Assembly (NCBI RefSeq): GCF_025506355.1
Contig: NZ_JANZYP010000002.1
Span: 232,064 to 296,063, forward strand
Length of the DNA stretch: 64,000 nucleotides
Direction: 5' to 3'
From: Sphaerisporangium corydalis
GTDB lineage: Bacteria; Actinomycetota; Actinomycetes; Streptosporangiales; Streptosporangiaceae
Shown: piece after piece, positions 17,288 to 25,451 of the stretch
Position numbering within the stretch: the first letter of the stretch is position 1
How the letters are laid out: each line of letters begins with the position of its first letter
Notes under the pieces: generated by a model
The model's database searches: none
Told to the model about the DNA's origin: nothing
Seen by the model: only the letters and a program-made list of their open reading frames with translations
Made by a program: the position numbers and the translations under genes

Positions 17288-17869
17288 TCAGGTCAGGACC
17301 GAGAGCGCCTCGGCGGCGGCATCCTCGAGCCGTCCAGGCTCGGGGGACCCCTTGCTCATGAGCCGGAGCCCCTGCAGGAACACCAGGAGGAAGCGCGCCA
17401 GGGCCCTCGGGTCCCGATCGGCCGCCAGGTCGCCCTCGGCGCGCGCCCGCGTCAGCGCCGAGGTCAGCGCCGTCTCCAGCCCCGTCCAGTTGGCGTCGAG
17501 CACCCGGGTGACCTCGCTGTCCCCCGGAAGCATCTCCGCCGCCGCGTTCACCACCATGCACCCCCGCCGCCGCACGTCCCCGGCGGAGTCGGCGGCGTAG
17601 AAGGCGACCAGCGCCCGTACGGCGGGCAGGGCGGGGCCTGGCCGGGAGAGGATCTCGATCGGCGACGGGCTGCGGGACTCCAGATAGCGCCTCAGCGCCT
17701 TCATGTAGAGGTCGTGCTTGCCGCCGAAGGTGGCGTACAGGCTGGCGCGCCCGATGCGCAGCCGCTCCACCAGGTCGGACATGGACGTCGCCTCGTACCC
17801 CCGCTCCCAGAACAGCTCGAGGGCCGCCTGCAGCGCCACGTCCGGATCGAACTCCTTGGTCCTCGCCAT
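17288..17869 (-). CDS. TetR/AcrR family regulator (YxaF/LmrA-like)
   Basis: 193 residues; helix-turn-helix in ATSMSDLVERLRIGRASLYATFGGKHDLY and a C-terminal half with GCMVVNAAAEM, typical of the LmrA/YxaF-like subgroup. Upstream of the start is GAACGATCGGTC (17886-17897), a 12-bp near-palindrome that is probably its own operator. It precedes the SDR gene in the same direction and likely controls it. The transcription signal must lie just beyond the terminator hairpin of the ABC operon. Confidence 0.9.
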   Translation of the reverse strand: MARTKEFDPDVALQAALELFWERGYEATSMSDLVERLRIGRASLYATFGGKHDLYMKALRRYLESRSPSPIEILSRPGPALPAVRALVAFYAADSAGDVRRRGCMVVNAAAEMLPGDSEVTRVLDANWTGLETALTSALTRARAEGDLAADRDPRALARFLLVFLQGLRLMSKGSPEPGRLEDAAAEALSVLT

Positions 17870-17885
17870 GGACGGACCGTATCAG

Positions 17886-17897
17886 GAACGATCGGTC
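17886..17897. promoter_or_regulatory. Candidate TetR operator
   Basis: GAACGATCGGTC, 10 of 12 positions symmetric, 17 bases before the ATG of the YxaF-like regulator. Similar short palindromes are bound by this subgroup. Confidence 0.45.
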
Positions 17898-17904
17898 AAA
17901 TAAA

Positions 17905-17943
17905 GCGAGGGGTACGGCCGCCCCTGCGGGCCGTACCCCTCGC
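17905..17943 (-). terminator. Intrinsic terminator of the ABC exporter operon
   Basis: GCGAGGGGTACGGCC and GGCCGTACCCCTCGC form a perfect 15-bp stem with a 9-base loop; on the minus strand it is followed by TTTATTTG, a typical terminator tail. It lies 16 bases past the permease stop codon. Confidence 0.9.
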
Positions 17944-17958
17944 TCCCGCGCCGGCGCG

Positions 17959-18750
17959 TCATTCCCAGCGGAACGCGCGCGCCGCGAACACATCGGCCGC
18001 CAGCGCCCACGCGACGATGACCGCGACGTGCAGCGCCTGGGGCGTCGCGCCGCCCCAGGAGTCGCGCAGGGCCTGGCCGAACGCGCCCGCCGGGGTGAAG
18101 TCGCTGATCCGGCGCAGGAACTCCGGCATCAGGTCGCGCGGCAGCCACATGCCGGCCAGGAAGAGCATCGGGAACATCACCACCGCGCCGAGCCCGCCGG
18201 CGACGCGGCTGTTCGGGACCACGGCCGCCACGGCGAGGCCGATGGCGAACAGGGCCGTGACGCCGAGCAGGAAGACCAGGACGAACCACGGCACCTGCCC
18301 GGGAAGCCGCGTGCCGAGCACCAGGTGCCCGCCGACGACCGTGAGGATCGCGGCCACGACCGTGGTCGCCAGGTTGAGCAGAAGCTGGGTCGCCAGCAGC
18401 GCGGCCGGGGAGGCCGGGGTCACCGACAGCCGGCGCAGGACCCCGCGCTCCCGGTACACCGCGAGCACCGCGGGCATCACGCTGAAGGCCGAGGTCATCG
18501 CCGACAGCAGGATCATCATGGCCGGTAGCTGGCCGTCCACGATCCGCTCGCCGCCGAGCGCGGGGTCGGGGTCGCGGAACCCGGGGATGGCGCTGCCGAG
18601 GACCAGCAGCAGCCCGAGAGGGAGTCCGATGGTGAAGAACGCCGTGAGCGGTTCGCGCAGGTAGAGCCGGGTCTCGGTGAACAGGAGCTTGCGCAGGCCC
18701 GCCCGCCGGGGGGTGGTCGTCGCGGCGGACGGTGCGGTTCGGGTGGTCAT
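17959..18750 (-). CDS. ABC-2 type transporter permease (DrrB-like)
   Basis: 263 residues with six hydrophobic segments and the ABC-2 permease pattern, including the amphipathic RERGVLRRLSVTPASP before helix 3. Forms an exporter with the ATPase encoded 10 bases upstream. Drug or lipid export is the usual role of DrrAB-like pairs; actinobacteria commonly place them beside a NarL-type two-component system, as here. A strong terminator follows. Confidence 0.92.
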   Translation of the reverse strand: MTTRTAPSAATTTPRRAGLRKLLFTETRLYLREPLTAFFTIGLPLGLLLVLGSAIPGFRDPDPALGGERIVDGQLPAMMILLSAMTSAFSVMPAVLAVYRERGVLRRLSVTPASPAALLATQLLLNLATTVVAAILTVVGGHLVLGTRLPGQVPWFVLVFLLGVTALFAIGLAVAAVVPNSRVAGGLGAVVMFPMLFLAGMWLPRDLMPEFLRRISDFTPAGAFGQALRDSWGGATPQALHVAVIVAWALAADVFAARAFRWE

Positions 18751-18760
18751 GGGGGGTCTC

Positions 18761-19672
18761 CTAGGAGGCGTCGGTGGCCGCGTGGCCGGTGAGGGACAGG
18801 AAGGCGTCGTCCAGCGTGGCGCGCTCCGTCCGGAGGTCCATGGGGACGAGCCCGGCGGCGGCCAGGGCCGAGGTGACGGCGAGCAGCAGCCCTTCCTTGC
18901 CGGTCACGGTCATGGTGTCGCCGTCGCGGACGACGCCGGACACCTCGGGGAGCGCCCGCAGGACGTCGTCGGCCCCGGAAACGGCGCGGAAGGTGACGCG
19001 CTGGCCGCCGTCCACCCTCGCGACGAGGTCCGCGGGGGTGCCGATCGCGGCGACACGGCCCTCGTCGATCACGGCGAGCCGGTCGCAGAGCCGCTCGGCC
19101 TCCTCCATGAAGTGCGTGACCAGGATGATCGTGACCCCGCGCGCCCTGACGTGCTCGATGAGCTCCCAGGTCTCCCGCCGCGACCGGGGGTCGAGGCCCG
19201 TGGTGAGCTCGTCCAGAATGGCCACGCGCGGCGCGCCGACCAGGGCGAGGGCGATCGACAGCCGCTGCCGCTGACCTCCGGACAGCTTGGCGAACGCCGT
19301 GTTCCGCTTGGGGCCGAGGCCGACGTCCTCCATCAGCTCCCGCCAGTCGGCCGGCCGGTCGTAGAAGGACGCGTAGAGGTCGAGCGCCTCTCCCACCTTG
19401 AGCTTGTCGGGGAGGGAGCAGTCCTGGAGCTGGACGCCCACCCTCCGCCGCAGCTCGGCGCGGTCGCGGCGCGGGTCGAGACCCGTGACGGTGATCGTGC
19501 CGCCGTCGGCGGCGCGGAGCCCGGACACGCACTCGACCGTGGTGGTCTTCCCCGCGCCGTTGCTGCCGACCACGCCGAAGATCTCGCCCTCTTCGACGGT
19601 GAACGAGACGTCGTCCACCGCCACCTGCCGTCCGTACAGCTTTCGCAGCCCGGTGATCTCGATGATTCCCAT
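18761..19672 (-). CDS. ABC transporter ATP-binding protein (DrrA-like)
   Basis: 303 residues: Walker A GSNGAGKTTT (about 36-45), signature LSGGQRQRLSIA, Walker B VAILDELTTGLDP and switch His in VTHFMEEAE. The Glu after Walker B is present. The C-terminal 90 residues form the regulatory domain usual in daunorubicin-resistance-type ATPases. First gene of a two-gene operon; divergent from the histidine kinase gene with a 133-bp gap that contains an inverted repeat. Confidence 0.95.
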   Translation of the reverse strand: MGIIEITGLRKLYGRQVAVDDVSFTVEEGEIFGVVGSNGAGKTTTVECVSGLRAADGGTITVTGLDPRRDRAELRRRVGVQLQDCSLPDKLKVGEALDLYASFYDRPADWRELMEDVGLGPKRNTAFAKLSGGQRQRLSIALALVGAPRVAILDELTTGLDPRSRRETWELIEHVRARGVTIILVTHFMEEAERLCDRLAVIDEGRVAAIGTPADLVARVDGGQRVTFRAVSGADDVLRALPEVSGVVRDGDTMTVTGKEGLLLAVTSALAAAGLVPMDLRTERATLDDAFLSLTGHAATDAS

Positions 19673-19727
19673 GCCGTCGACGCTAGGAATCGCGGCGGCC
19701 CGGCGGAATCCGCCTGCGGCCCGGACG

Positions 19728-19749
19728 GGGGTGTACCTGGCTACACCCC
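19728..19749. promoter_or_regulatory. Inverted repeat between exporter and two-component system
   Basis: GGGGTGTA and TACACCCC flank a 6-base spacer in the gap between the divergent ABC exporter and histidine kinase genes. It may be the binding site of the cognate NarL-type response regulator. Confidence 0.5.
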
Positions 19750-19805
19750 GACTCGGTGGCCGGGGCCACTACGAACCACGGGCCCGGTGAACCAGACTTG
19801 GCCGC

Positions 19806-21308
19806 ATGCTCCCAAGGACGGCGGCCGGCTACGGCCGCGGACTCGTGCTCTCCATACTGGCCGTCGGCAACGCGGTCCTGCTGGGCCTGACCGCGGTGGT
19901 CTTCCTGCTGTGCTTCGGCATCGGGCTCATCTTCCTGTTCCCGCCGCTGGTGCGGGCCGTGCGCGGCCGGACCCGCCAGGCGCGCCGCCTCTCGGCCGCG
20001 TGGTCGGGGGTGGAGATCGCCGCGCCCTACCGGCAGGCGCCCCCGCCGCCCATGCCGCAGCGGGACGGCTGGTACCGCGACGGACGTCAGCTCTACCGCA
20101 CGTCCATGATCCCGGCCTTCAACCGCACGTGGAACTGGATGATCAAGGATCCGGCCACCTGGCGCGACTTCGCCTGGCTCACCACCGAGCCGCTGGTGGG
20201 CGGGCTCCTGGCCGCCACGCCCCTGGCCATGCTGGGGTACGGCCTCGTCCTCGTGGGCGGGTGGCAACCCATGGGGGTGCTCACCGGGCTGGTGCTCATC
20301 GCCCTGAGCGTGTACCTGGCGCCGAGGGTGATCCGCGTCCACGGCCTGTGGACCCGCCTGCTGCTCGCCCCGACCGCCAGGGCCGGCCTGACCAACGCGA
20401 TGCGCCACCTCACGCAGGTGCACACCGAGGCGGTCGACTCGCAGGCCGCGGAGCTGCGCCGCATCGAGCGCGACCTGCACGACGGCGCCCAGGCGCGCCT
20501 GGTGGCCATCGGCATGACCCTGGGCGCGGCCGAGGAGCTCATGGACTCCGACCCGAACGCAGCCAAGGCCCTGCTCGCCAAGGTGCGCGAGGCCTCGGCC
20601 GCCTCCCTGGTCGAGCTGCGCCAGCTCGTCCGCGGCATCCACCCGCCGGTCCTCGCCGAGCGCGGCCTGGGCGACGCCGTACGGGCGATGGCCCTCGACA
20701 GCCCGCTCAAGGTGACGGTCAGCGTCGACCTGCCCAGCCGGCCGGACGCGCCCGTCGAGTCCGCCGCGTACTTCGTCATCAGCGAGCTGCTAGCGAACGC
20801 CAGCAGGCACAGCGACGCCAGGACCGTGTCGGTCGACATCAGCCACCGCCGGTCGGCCATGCGCGTCACGGTCGTCGACGACGGGCACGGCGGGGCCGAT
20901 CCGTCGCGGGGCAGCGGCCTGCGCGGCATCGAGCGGCGGCTGGCCGCGTTCGACGGCGTTCTCGCCCTGAACAGTCCTCCCGGCGGCCCCACCCTGGCGA
21001 CCGTGGACCTGCCCCGCGCGTTCCTCGTGGAGGGCTGCGGCGGGTCCGACCTGCCCACGTGGCGCCTCAGGCTGATGGGCGTCTGCTGGGGGCTCTTCTG
21101 GCTGCCGCTGTTCCCCCAGGGCCTGGTGGCGATGTTCTTCAAGATCTTCAATTCACCGGAGCGCAGCTGGTTCCTCGCGCTCTACCTTCCCCCGATCTTG
21201 CAGTGGCCGACCATCATCGGCATGATCGCCCTCGGGGTGGTGATGGTCGTCTTCGCGGCCAAGTCCGCCGCGCTCGCCAAGGAGAAGGACTCGGAGCCCA
21301 TCACGTGA
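19806..21308 (+). CDS. Sensor histidine kinase, NarL/HisKA_3 type with extra C-terminal membrane segments
   Basis: 500 residues. N-terminal putative-sensor region with four hydrophobic segments (about 15-45 and 130-180), then HisKA_3 with phospho-acceptor His225 in RDLHDGAQARLVAIG and the HATPase N and G boxes (ELLANASRHS, DDGHGG, GSGLRGIERRLAAF). Unusually, about 100 residues follow the ATPase domain with two more hydrophobic stretches (about 425-442 and 465-485) and a charged end, so the kinase core lies between two membrane anchors. It overlaps the response regulator start by 4 bases (GTGA). The adjacent divergent DrrAB-like exporter is the expected target. Confidence 0.93.
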   Translation: MLPRTAAGYGRGLVLSILAVGNAVLLGLTAVVFLLCFGIGLIFLFPPLVRAVRGRTRQARRLSAAWSGVEIAAPYRQAPPPPMPQRDGWYRDGRQLYRTSMIPAFNRTWNWMIKDPATWRDFAWLTTEPLVGGLLAATPLAMLGYGLVLVGGWQPMGVLTGLVLIALSVYLAPRVIRVHGLWTRLLLAPTARAGLTNAMRHLTQVHTEAVDSQAAELRRIERDLHDGAQARLVAIGMTLGAAEELMDSDPNAAKALLAKVREASAASLVELRQLVRGIHPPVLAERGLGDAVRAMALDSPLKVTVSVDLPSRPDAPVESAAYFVISELLANASRHSDARTVSVDISHRRSAMRVTVVDDGHGGADPSRGSGLRGIERRLAAFDGVLALNSPPGGPTLATVDLPRAFLVEGCGGSDLPTWRLRLMGVCWGLFWLPLFPQGLVAMFFKIFNSPERSWFLALYLPPILQWPTIIGMIALGVVMVVFAAKSAALAKEKDSEPIT

Positions 21309-21958
21309 GAGTGGTCCTGGCCGAAGACCTCTACCTGCTCCGTGACGGCCTGGTGCACCTGCTCCAGGCGCACGGGTTCGAGATCGTCGCGGCGGTGGAG
21401 TCCGGGCCCGAGCTGCTGAGGGCCCTGCTCGACGAACGTCCCGAGGTGGCCGTCGTCGACGTCCGGCTGCCGCCCACGTTCACCGACGAGGGGCTCCAGG
21501 CGGCGCTGACGGCACGGCGGGCCATCCCCGGGCTGCCGGTGCTCGTCCTGTCCCAGCACGTCGAGCAACTGTACGCCAGGGAGCTGCTCGCCGACGGCAC
21601 GGGAGGCGTGGGCTACCTGCTCAAGGACCGCGTCTTCAACTCGGGGCAGTTCATCGACGCGGTGCGCCGCGTGGCCGCGGGGGGCACCGCCATGGACCCC
21701 GACGTCATCGCCAAGCTGCTGGCCAGCAACGCCAGGGACGAGCCCATGGGACGGCTCACCCCGCGCGAGCGCGAGGTGCTGGAGCTGATGGCCGAAGGCC
21801 GCTCGAACGCCGCCATCGCCCAGCGGCTGTTCCTGAGCGAGAGCGCCGTGGGCAAGCACACCGCGAACATCTTCGCCAAGCTCGACCTCGCCGTCTCCGA
21901 CGACGACAACCGCCGCGTGCTGGCCGTGCTCGCCTACCTCCACGGCACCCGGGGCTGA
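21305..21958 (+). CDS. NarL/FixJ-family response regulator
   Basis: 217 residues. Receiver domain with the acidic pocket E7/D8 and phospho-acceptor D52 (VVDVRLP), then a LuxR-type helix-turn-helix (LTPREREVLELMAEGRSNAAIAQRLFLSESAVGKHTANIFAKL). The GTG start overlaps the kinase stop codon, so the two are translationally coupled. Likely binds the inverted repeat upstream of the kinase or exporter genes. Confidence 0.95.
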   Translation: MRVVLAEDLYLLRDGLVHLLQAHGFEIVAAVESGPELLRALLDERPEVAVVDVRLPPTFTDEGLQAALTARRAIPGLPVLVLSQHVEQLYARELLADGTGGVGYLLKDRVFNSGQFIDAVRRVAAGGTAMDPDVIAKLLASNARDEPMGRLTPREREVLELMAEGRSNAAIAQRLFLSESAVGKHTANIFAKLDLAVSDDDNRRVLAVLAYLHGTRG

Positions 21959-22022
21959 CCGTCCCCCACCGGGACGGCCTCGTGGAACGACCTGTTTGGT
22001 ACGCACTCGTTCCGCCGCCGCC

Positions 22023-22065
22023 AAATGTCTCACCCAGGCGCTACCTTTCTGGGGACCAGACATTT
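22023..22065. promoter_or_regulatory. Long-spaced inverted repeat upstream of the sliding-clamp paralogue
   Basis: AAATGTCT (22023-22030) and AGACATTT (22058-22065) are exact inverted arms separated by 27 bp, 20 bases before the start codon. They could be two half-sites of a regulator or a hairpin in the leader. Confidence 0.4.
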
Positions 22066-22084
22066 CCAACGGGATGGATCAGGG

Positions 22085-23179
22085 ATGAAGTTCCAGGTGA
22101 ACCGCGATGTCCTGGCCGACGCGGTGGCGTGGAGCGCCCGTACGCTGCCGGGCCGGCCCGCCGTGCCGGTGCTGTCCGGCATCCTGCTGGAGGCGCTCGG
22201 CGAGAGCCTCACGCTCTCGGTGTTCGACTACGACGTGTCCGCGCGCGCGGTGATCGACGCCGACGTCGCGGAGCCGGGCAAGGTGCTGATCCCCGGCCGC
22301 GTGCTGGCCGAGATCAGCCGCAGCCTGCCCGCCGAGCCGGTCCAGATCGTCACCTCCGGGGCCGAGGCGGTGCTGACCTGCGGCGGAGCCGAGTTCGGGC
22401 TGCTCACGATGCCGGTGGAGGACTTCCCCGCGCTGCCCGCCATGCCGGCGAAGGCCGGGGCCGTCGGCGGCGGGCTGTTCGCCTCGGCCGTCGGCCAGGT
22501 CGCGGTCGCGGCGAGCCGCGACGACACACTGCCCATGCTCACCGGCATCCGCGTCGACATCGACGGGGTCGGCGTGTCCATGGCGGCCACCGACCGCTAC
22601 CGCATCGCGGCCCGCGACTTCCTCTGGCACCCCGAGCGGCCGGGCCAGACGGCGGCCGTGATGGTGCCCGCGCGGGTGATGGTGGAGGTCGGGCGGTCCC
22701 TGCGCGCGGGCGAGGTGTCGATCGGCTTCGGCGACGGCATCGCCGGCTTCGAGTGCGCCGGCCGCACCACCACGGTCCGCCTGCTCGACGAGCAGTTCAT
22801 CGACTACCGCGCGCGGCTCAGCGACGAATGGTCCATCCGGGCCGGCGTGGCGGTGGCCCCGTTCATCGAGGCCGTCAAGCGGGTCGCGCTGGTCGCCGAA
22901 CGCCACACCGCCGTCCGCCTGTCGTTCACCCAGGGCCAGGTGCTGGTCCAGGCGGGGGGCGGCGACATCGGCCGGGGCGCCGAGGCCGTCGAGGCCGAGC
23001 TCGACGGCGACGACATCCAGATCGCCTTCCAGCCGCACTATCTGCTCGACGGCCTCGCCGGCGTGGAGACCGAGACCGCCCGCATCAGCATGGCCTCCCC
23101 GACCCGGCCGGTGCTGATCACCGACGACGAGGACGACCCCACCTTCCGCTACCTGACGATGTCACTGCGGCTCGGCTGA
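22085..23179 (+). CDS. DNA polymerase III beta subunit (sliding clamp) paralogue
   Basis: 364 residues with the three-domain clamp layout: MKFQVNRDVLADAVAWSARTLP... at the start, LPMLTGIRVDIDG and MAATDRYRIAARDF in domain 2, and a C-terminal RYLTMSLRLG that matches the clamp end (normally ...MPMRL). It is not beside dnaA or recF, so it is probably a second clamp rather than the essential dnaN; several actinomycetes carry such a copy. Conserved hydrophobic-pocket positions look present, so it may bind polymerases or repair factors. The ATG follows GGATCAGGG. Stands alone; convergent with the GntR gene. Confidence 0.9.
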   Translation: MKFQVNRDVLADAVAWSARTLPGRPAVPVLSGILLEALGESLTLSVFDYDVSARAVIDADVAEPGKVLIPGRVLAEISRSLPAEPVQIVTSGAEAVLTCGGAEFGLLTMPVEDFPALPAMPAKAGAVGGGLFASAVGQVAVAASRDDTLPMLTGIRVDIDGVGVSMAATDRYRIAARDFLWHPERPGQTAAVMVPARVMVEVGRSLRAGEVSIGFGDGIAGFECAGRTTTVRLLDEQFIDYRARLSDEWSIRAGVAVAPFIEAVKRVALVAERHTAVRLSFTQGQVLVQAGGGDIGRGAEAVEAELDGDDIQIAFQPHYLLDGLAGVETETARISMASPTRPVLITDDEDDPTFRYLTMSLRLG

Positions 23180-23189
23180 CCGGCCCGGC

Positions 23190-23879
23190 TCAGTCGAGAA
23201 GCTCGGGGGTGTCGGCGAGCGCGATGGCGATGTGCTCCATGCAGGCATGGCCCGCGCGCTCGGCGGCGCTCGCGTCGCCCGAGGCGATGGCGCGGGCGAT
23301 GGCGTCGTGCGGGATGTGGCCGTTCTCCAGCGGCGCGCCCGCGGCGGCGATGCTGGCGCGCAGCGCCGCCGAGAAGTCCTTGTAGAGCTCGATCAGCACG
23401 CGGTTGTGCGTGGCCTCGACGACCGCGATGTGGAAGGCCAGGTCGGCCTCCACGAACGCGTCGACCTCGGCCTCGGCCCAGGCCTGCTCCCGGCGGAGCA
23501 GCGCCGCCTCGATCAGCTCGATGTCCCCCTTGGTGCGCCGGACGGCCGCGAGCTTGGCCGCCTCGACCTCCAGGGCACGCCGTACTTCGAGGATCTCCAG
23601 ATGCTCCGCCGCCCGGAGGCGGCGCGCCATGGCCCCGGAGAGCTCGCTCGTGGCACGCACGTACGTGCCGTCGCCCTGCCGGCATTCCAGCAGGCCCGCG
23701 TGCGTGAGGGCGCGCACCGCCTCGCGCACGGTGTTACGGCCGACGCCGAGCTGCTCCGCGAGCACCGTCTCCGTGGGGATCTTGGCATGGAGGTGCCAGG
23801 ATCCCGAGGTGATCTGATCCTTGATCTGCTCGATCACCTGGTCGACGAGGGAAGCCCGTTGTGCCGTACGCAGACTCAC
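23190..23879 (-). CDS. GntR-family regulator, FadR/FCD subgroup
   Basis: 229 residues: winged helix (KIPTETVLAEQLGVGRNTVREAVRALTHAGLLECRQGDGTYV) and an FCD ligand domain with the metal-binding pattern D...H at FVEADLAFHIAVVEATHN and later His residues. GGAGGAGG lies 6 bases before the GTG at 23879, which decides the start over an upstream in-frame option. Inverted repeat ACCAATCAT/ATGATTGGT upstream is a likely autoregulatory operator. Probably responds to an organic acid; no metabolic target gene is adjacent. Confidence 0.92.
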   Translation of the reverse strand: MSLRTAQRASLVDQVIEQIKDQITSGSWHLHAKIPTETVLAEQLGVGRNTVREAVRALTHAGLLECRQGDGTYVRATSELSGAMARRLRAAEHLEILEVRRALEVEAAKLAAVRRTKGDIELIEAALLRREQAWAEAEVDAFVEADLAFHIAVVEATHNRVLIELYKDFSAALRASIAAAGAPLENGHIPHDAIARAIASGDASAAERAGHACMEHIAIALADTPELLD

Positions 23880-23898
23880 AGTCTGCCTCCTCCGGGAA

Positions 23899-23927
23899 AC
23901 CAATCATCCTACGAGTCAATGATTGGT
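23899..23927. promoter_or_regulatory. Inverted repeat, candidate GntR operator
   Basis: ACCAATCAT (23899-23907) and ATGATTGGT (23919-23927) are exact 9-base inverted arms with an 11-base spacer, 20 bp upstream of the GntR-family start codon. Confidence 0.55.
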
Positions 23928-23983
23928 CGACCTTAATTATTCCGGTGTCTCCGCGCCAAATCCGGAGCTCCGGGCGGGGGAGG

Positions 23984-25318
23984 CTACCGTGCGAAAACCG
24001 CCGAAGTCACGGCACCGGCAACGGTCGACCTGACCCCGACCGCTTCGAGTGCCCTACGATACGCGCCCGTCTGCTGCTCCCGGCTACCGGCCTTCCCCCA
24101 CAGATCGCCCAGCTCCCGCCAGACGGCCGCGATCTCGCGATCGTGGATGGCGCCGCCGGCGGGGGCCGCCGACAGCAGGGCTCCGGCACGCTCCAGGCTG
24201 GCCGTCAGGCCCTCGTCGGACCGTGCCAAACCGACCTCGGCGAGCACCAGGTGGGCCGACGCGGCCATGATGCCGGGCTCACCGGCGAGCACGGTCAGCG
24301 CCTTGGTGGCGAGCTGCTCCGCGCTGTGCACGTCGGTGGACCTGAGCCGGACACGGGCCAGCGCGATGAGGCTCCGCGCGTGCTCCACCGACTCGGCGGG
24401 CAGCACCGAGAAGACGTCGTTCGCCCGCGAGACCAGTTCCTCGACCTGACCGAACCCGGGTGAGCGGGAAGCGGAGATCTCGGCCCAGCGCATGGCGATC
24501 CTGGCCATCTGCGCGGCGATCCTGGCGGGCCGCCCGGCCGACAGGGCGTCGTCGGCGAGCTGCACCGCGAGCGCCGAGTCCTCGCCCTCGGCGGCCGAGA
24601 CACTGGCCTGCCACAGCGAGAGGATCTCCGTCGTCCGGTCCGCCGACACCGGCACCCCGGTCTCGGCGAGCACCTGCTCGACGTACGGCAGCCCGATCTC
24701 GGCGTCGGCCAGCGCCGCGGCGAGGTCGACGGCCACCTCTCCGTGGAACAGCGAGAGCTGGTTGACCTGCTCCAGCGCCTTGACGCCCAGGTCGCGGGCG
24801 CGCATCACGTCGCCGGCGCGCTGGTAGCAACGGCACAGGGCGACGGTGAGCGGGACATCCGCCAGTCGCTCGGGGTGGGCGGCGGCCTCACGGCGCAGCC
24901 GCTCGTAGGCCTCCACGGAGCGCCCGATCTTGCCCTGGGCCTCCAGGGCACGCGCCCGCCCGAGGCGGGCGTGCGCCGCGAGGAGCGCGTTGTCCTCGCC
25001 CGCCGCCTTGACGATGTCGCTGAACCGGTCGGCGGCGATGGCCGCGTCCCCGTGGTAGAGCTCCAGCTCCGCATGGCGCAGCCCGAGCTCGGTGTCGATG
25101 CGCTGACGCGGCTCGATCCCGTGAAGGAGGAACTCGGTGGTGCAACCTAGGCGTTCGGCGAGCAGGCGAGCGACGACCGGGGTCGGCGTGCGCTTGCCGG
25201 ACTCGATGAGAGAGACATAGCTGTCGGAGAGGTCGGGTCCAGCCAACTGAGCCTGAGACATTCGCCTGCTCAGACGCAGCCCGCGGACGCGGTCACCGAT
25301 GGTTCCCTGACTCGGCAT
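23984..25318 (-). CDS. XRE-family regulator with long TPR-like helical domain
   Basis: 444 residues: N-terminal Cro/C1 helix-turn-helix (MSQAQLAGPDLSDSYVSLIESGKRTPTP, about 18-45) and about 370 residues of tetratricopeptide-like helical repeats. This layout is shared by many actinobacterial regulators that sense peptides or protein partners. The ATG at 25318 follows AAGAGATC; an in-frame extension to 25393 looks non-coding. The next minus-strand gene upstream is a PH-domain membrane protein 133 bp away. Confidence 0.88.
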   Translation of the reverse strand: MPSQGTIGDRVRGLRLSRRMSQAQLAGPDLSDSYVSLIESGKRTPTPVVARLLAERLGCTTEFLLHGIEPRQRIDTELGLRHAELELYHGDAAIAADRFSDIVKAAGEDNALLAAHARLGRARALEAQGKIGRSVEAYERLRREAAAHPERLADVPLTVALCRCYQRAGDVMRARDLGVKALEQVNQLSLFHGEVAVDLAAALADAEIGLPYVEQVLAETGVPVSADRTTEILSLWQASVSAAEGEDSALAVQLADDALSAGRPARIAAQMARIAMRWAEISASRSPGFGQVEELVSRANDVFSVLPAESVEHARSLIALARVRLRSTDVHSAEQLATKALTVLAGEPGIMAASAHLVLAEVGLARSDEGLTASLERAGALLSAAPAGGAIHDREIAAVWRELGDLWGKAGSREQQTGAYRRALEAVGVRSTVAGAVTSAVFAR

Positions 25319-25451
25319 GTGATCTCTTAGGGCGGGGATATGGTCAATGGTTCCGCCATGATGGCACGAAGCAGCCGAATCGGGTATACCCACGTCAAGA
25401 ATCCCGAGGGCGAAGTCTGTCTCACCACTCGGGATTCAGGACGAATGCGGA

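Noticed and set aside
18677..21304. Long plus-strand open frame running through the ABC exporter and kinase genes into the response regulator
   Set aside because: Only the last 217 codons (from 21305) are a real gene; the rest overlaps well-supported genes in other frames.
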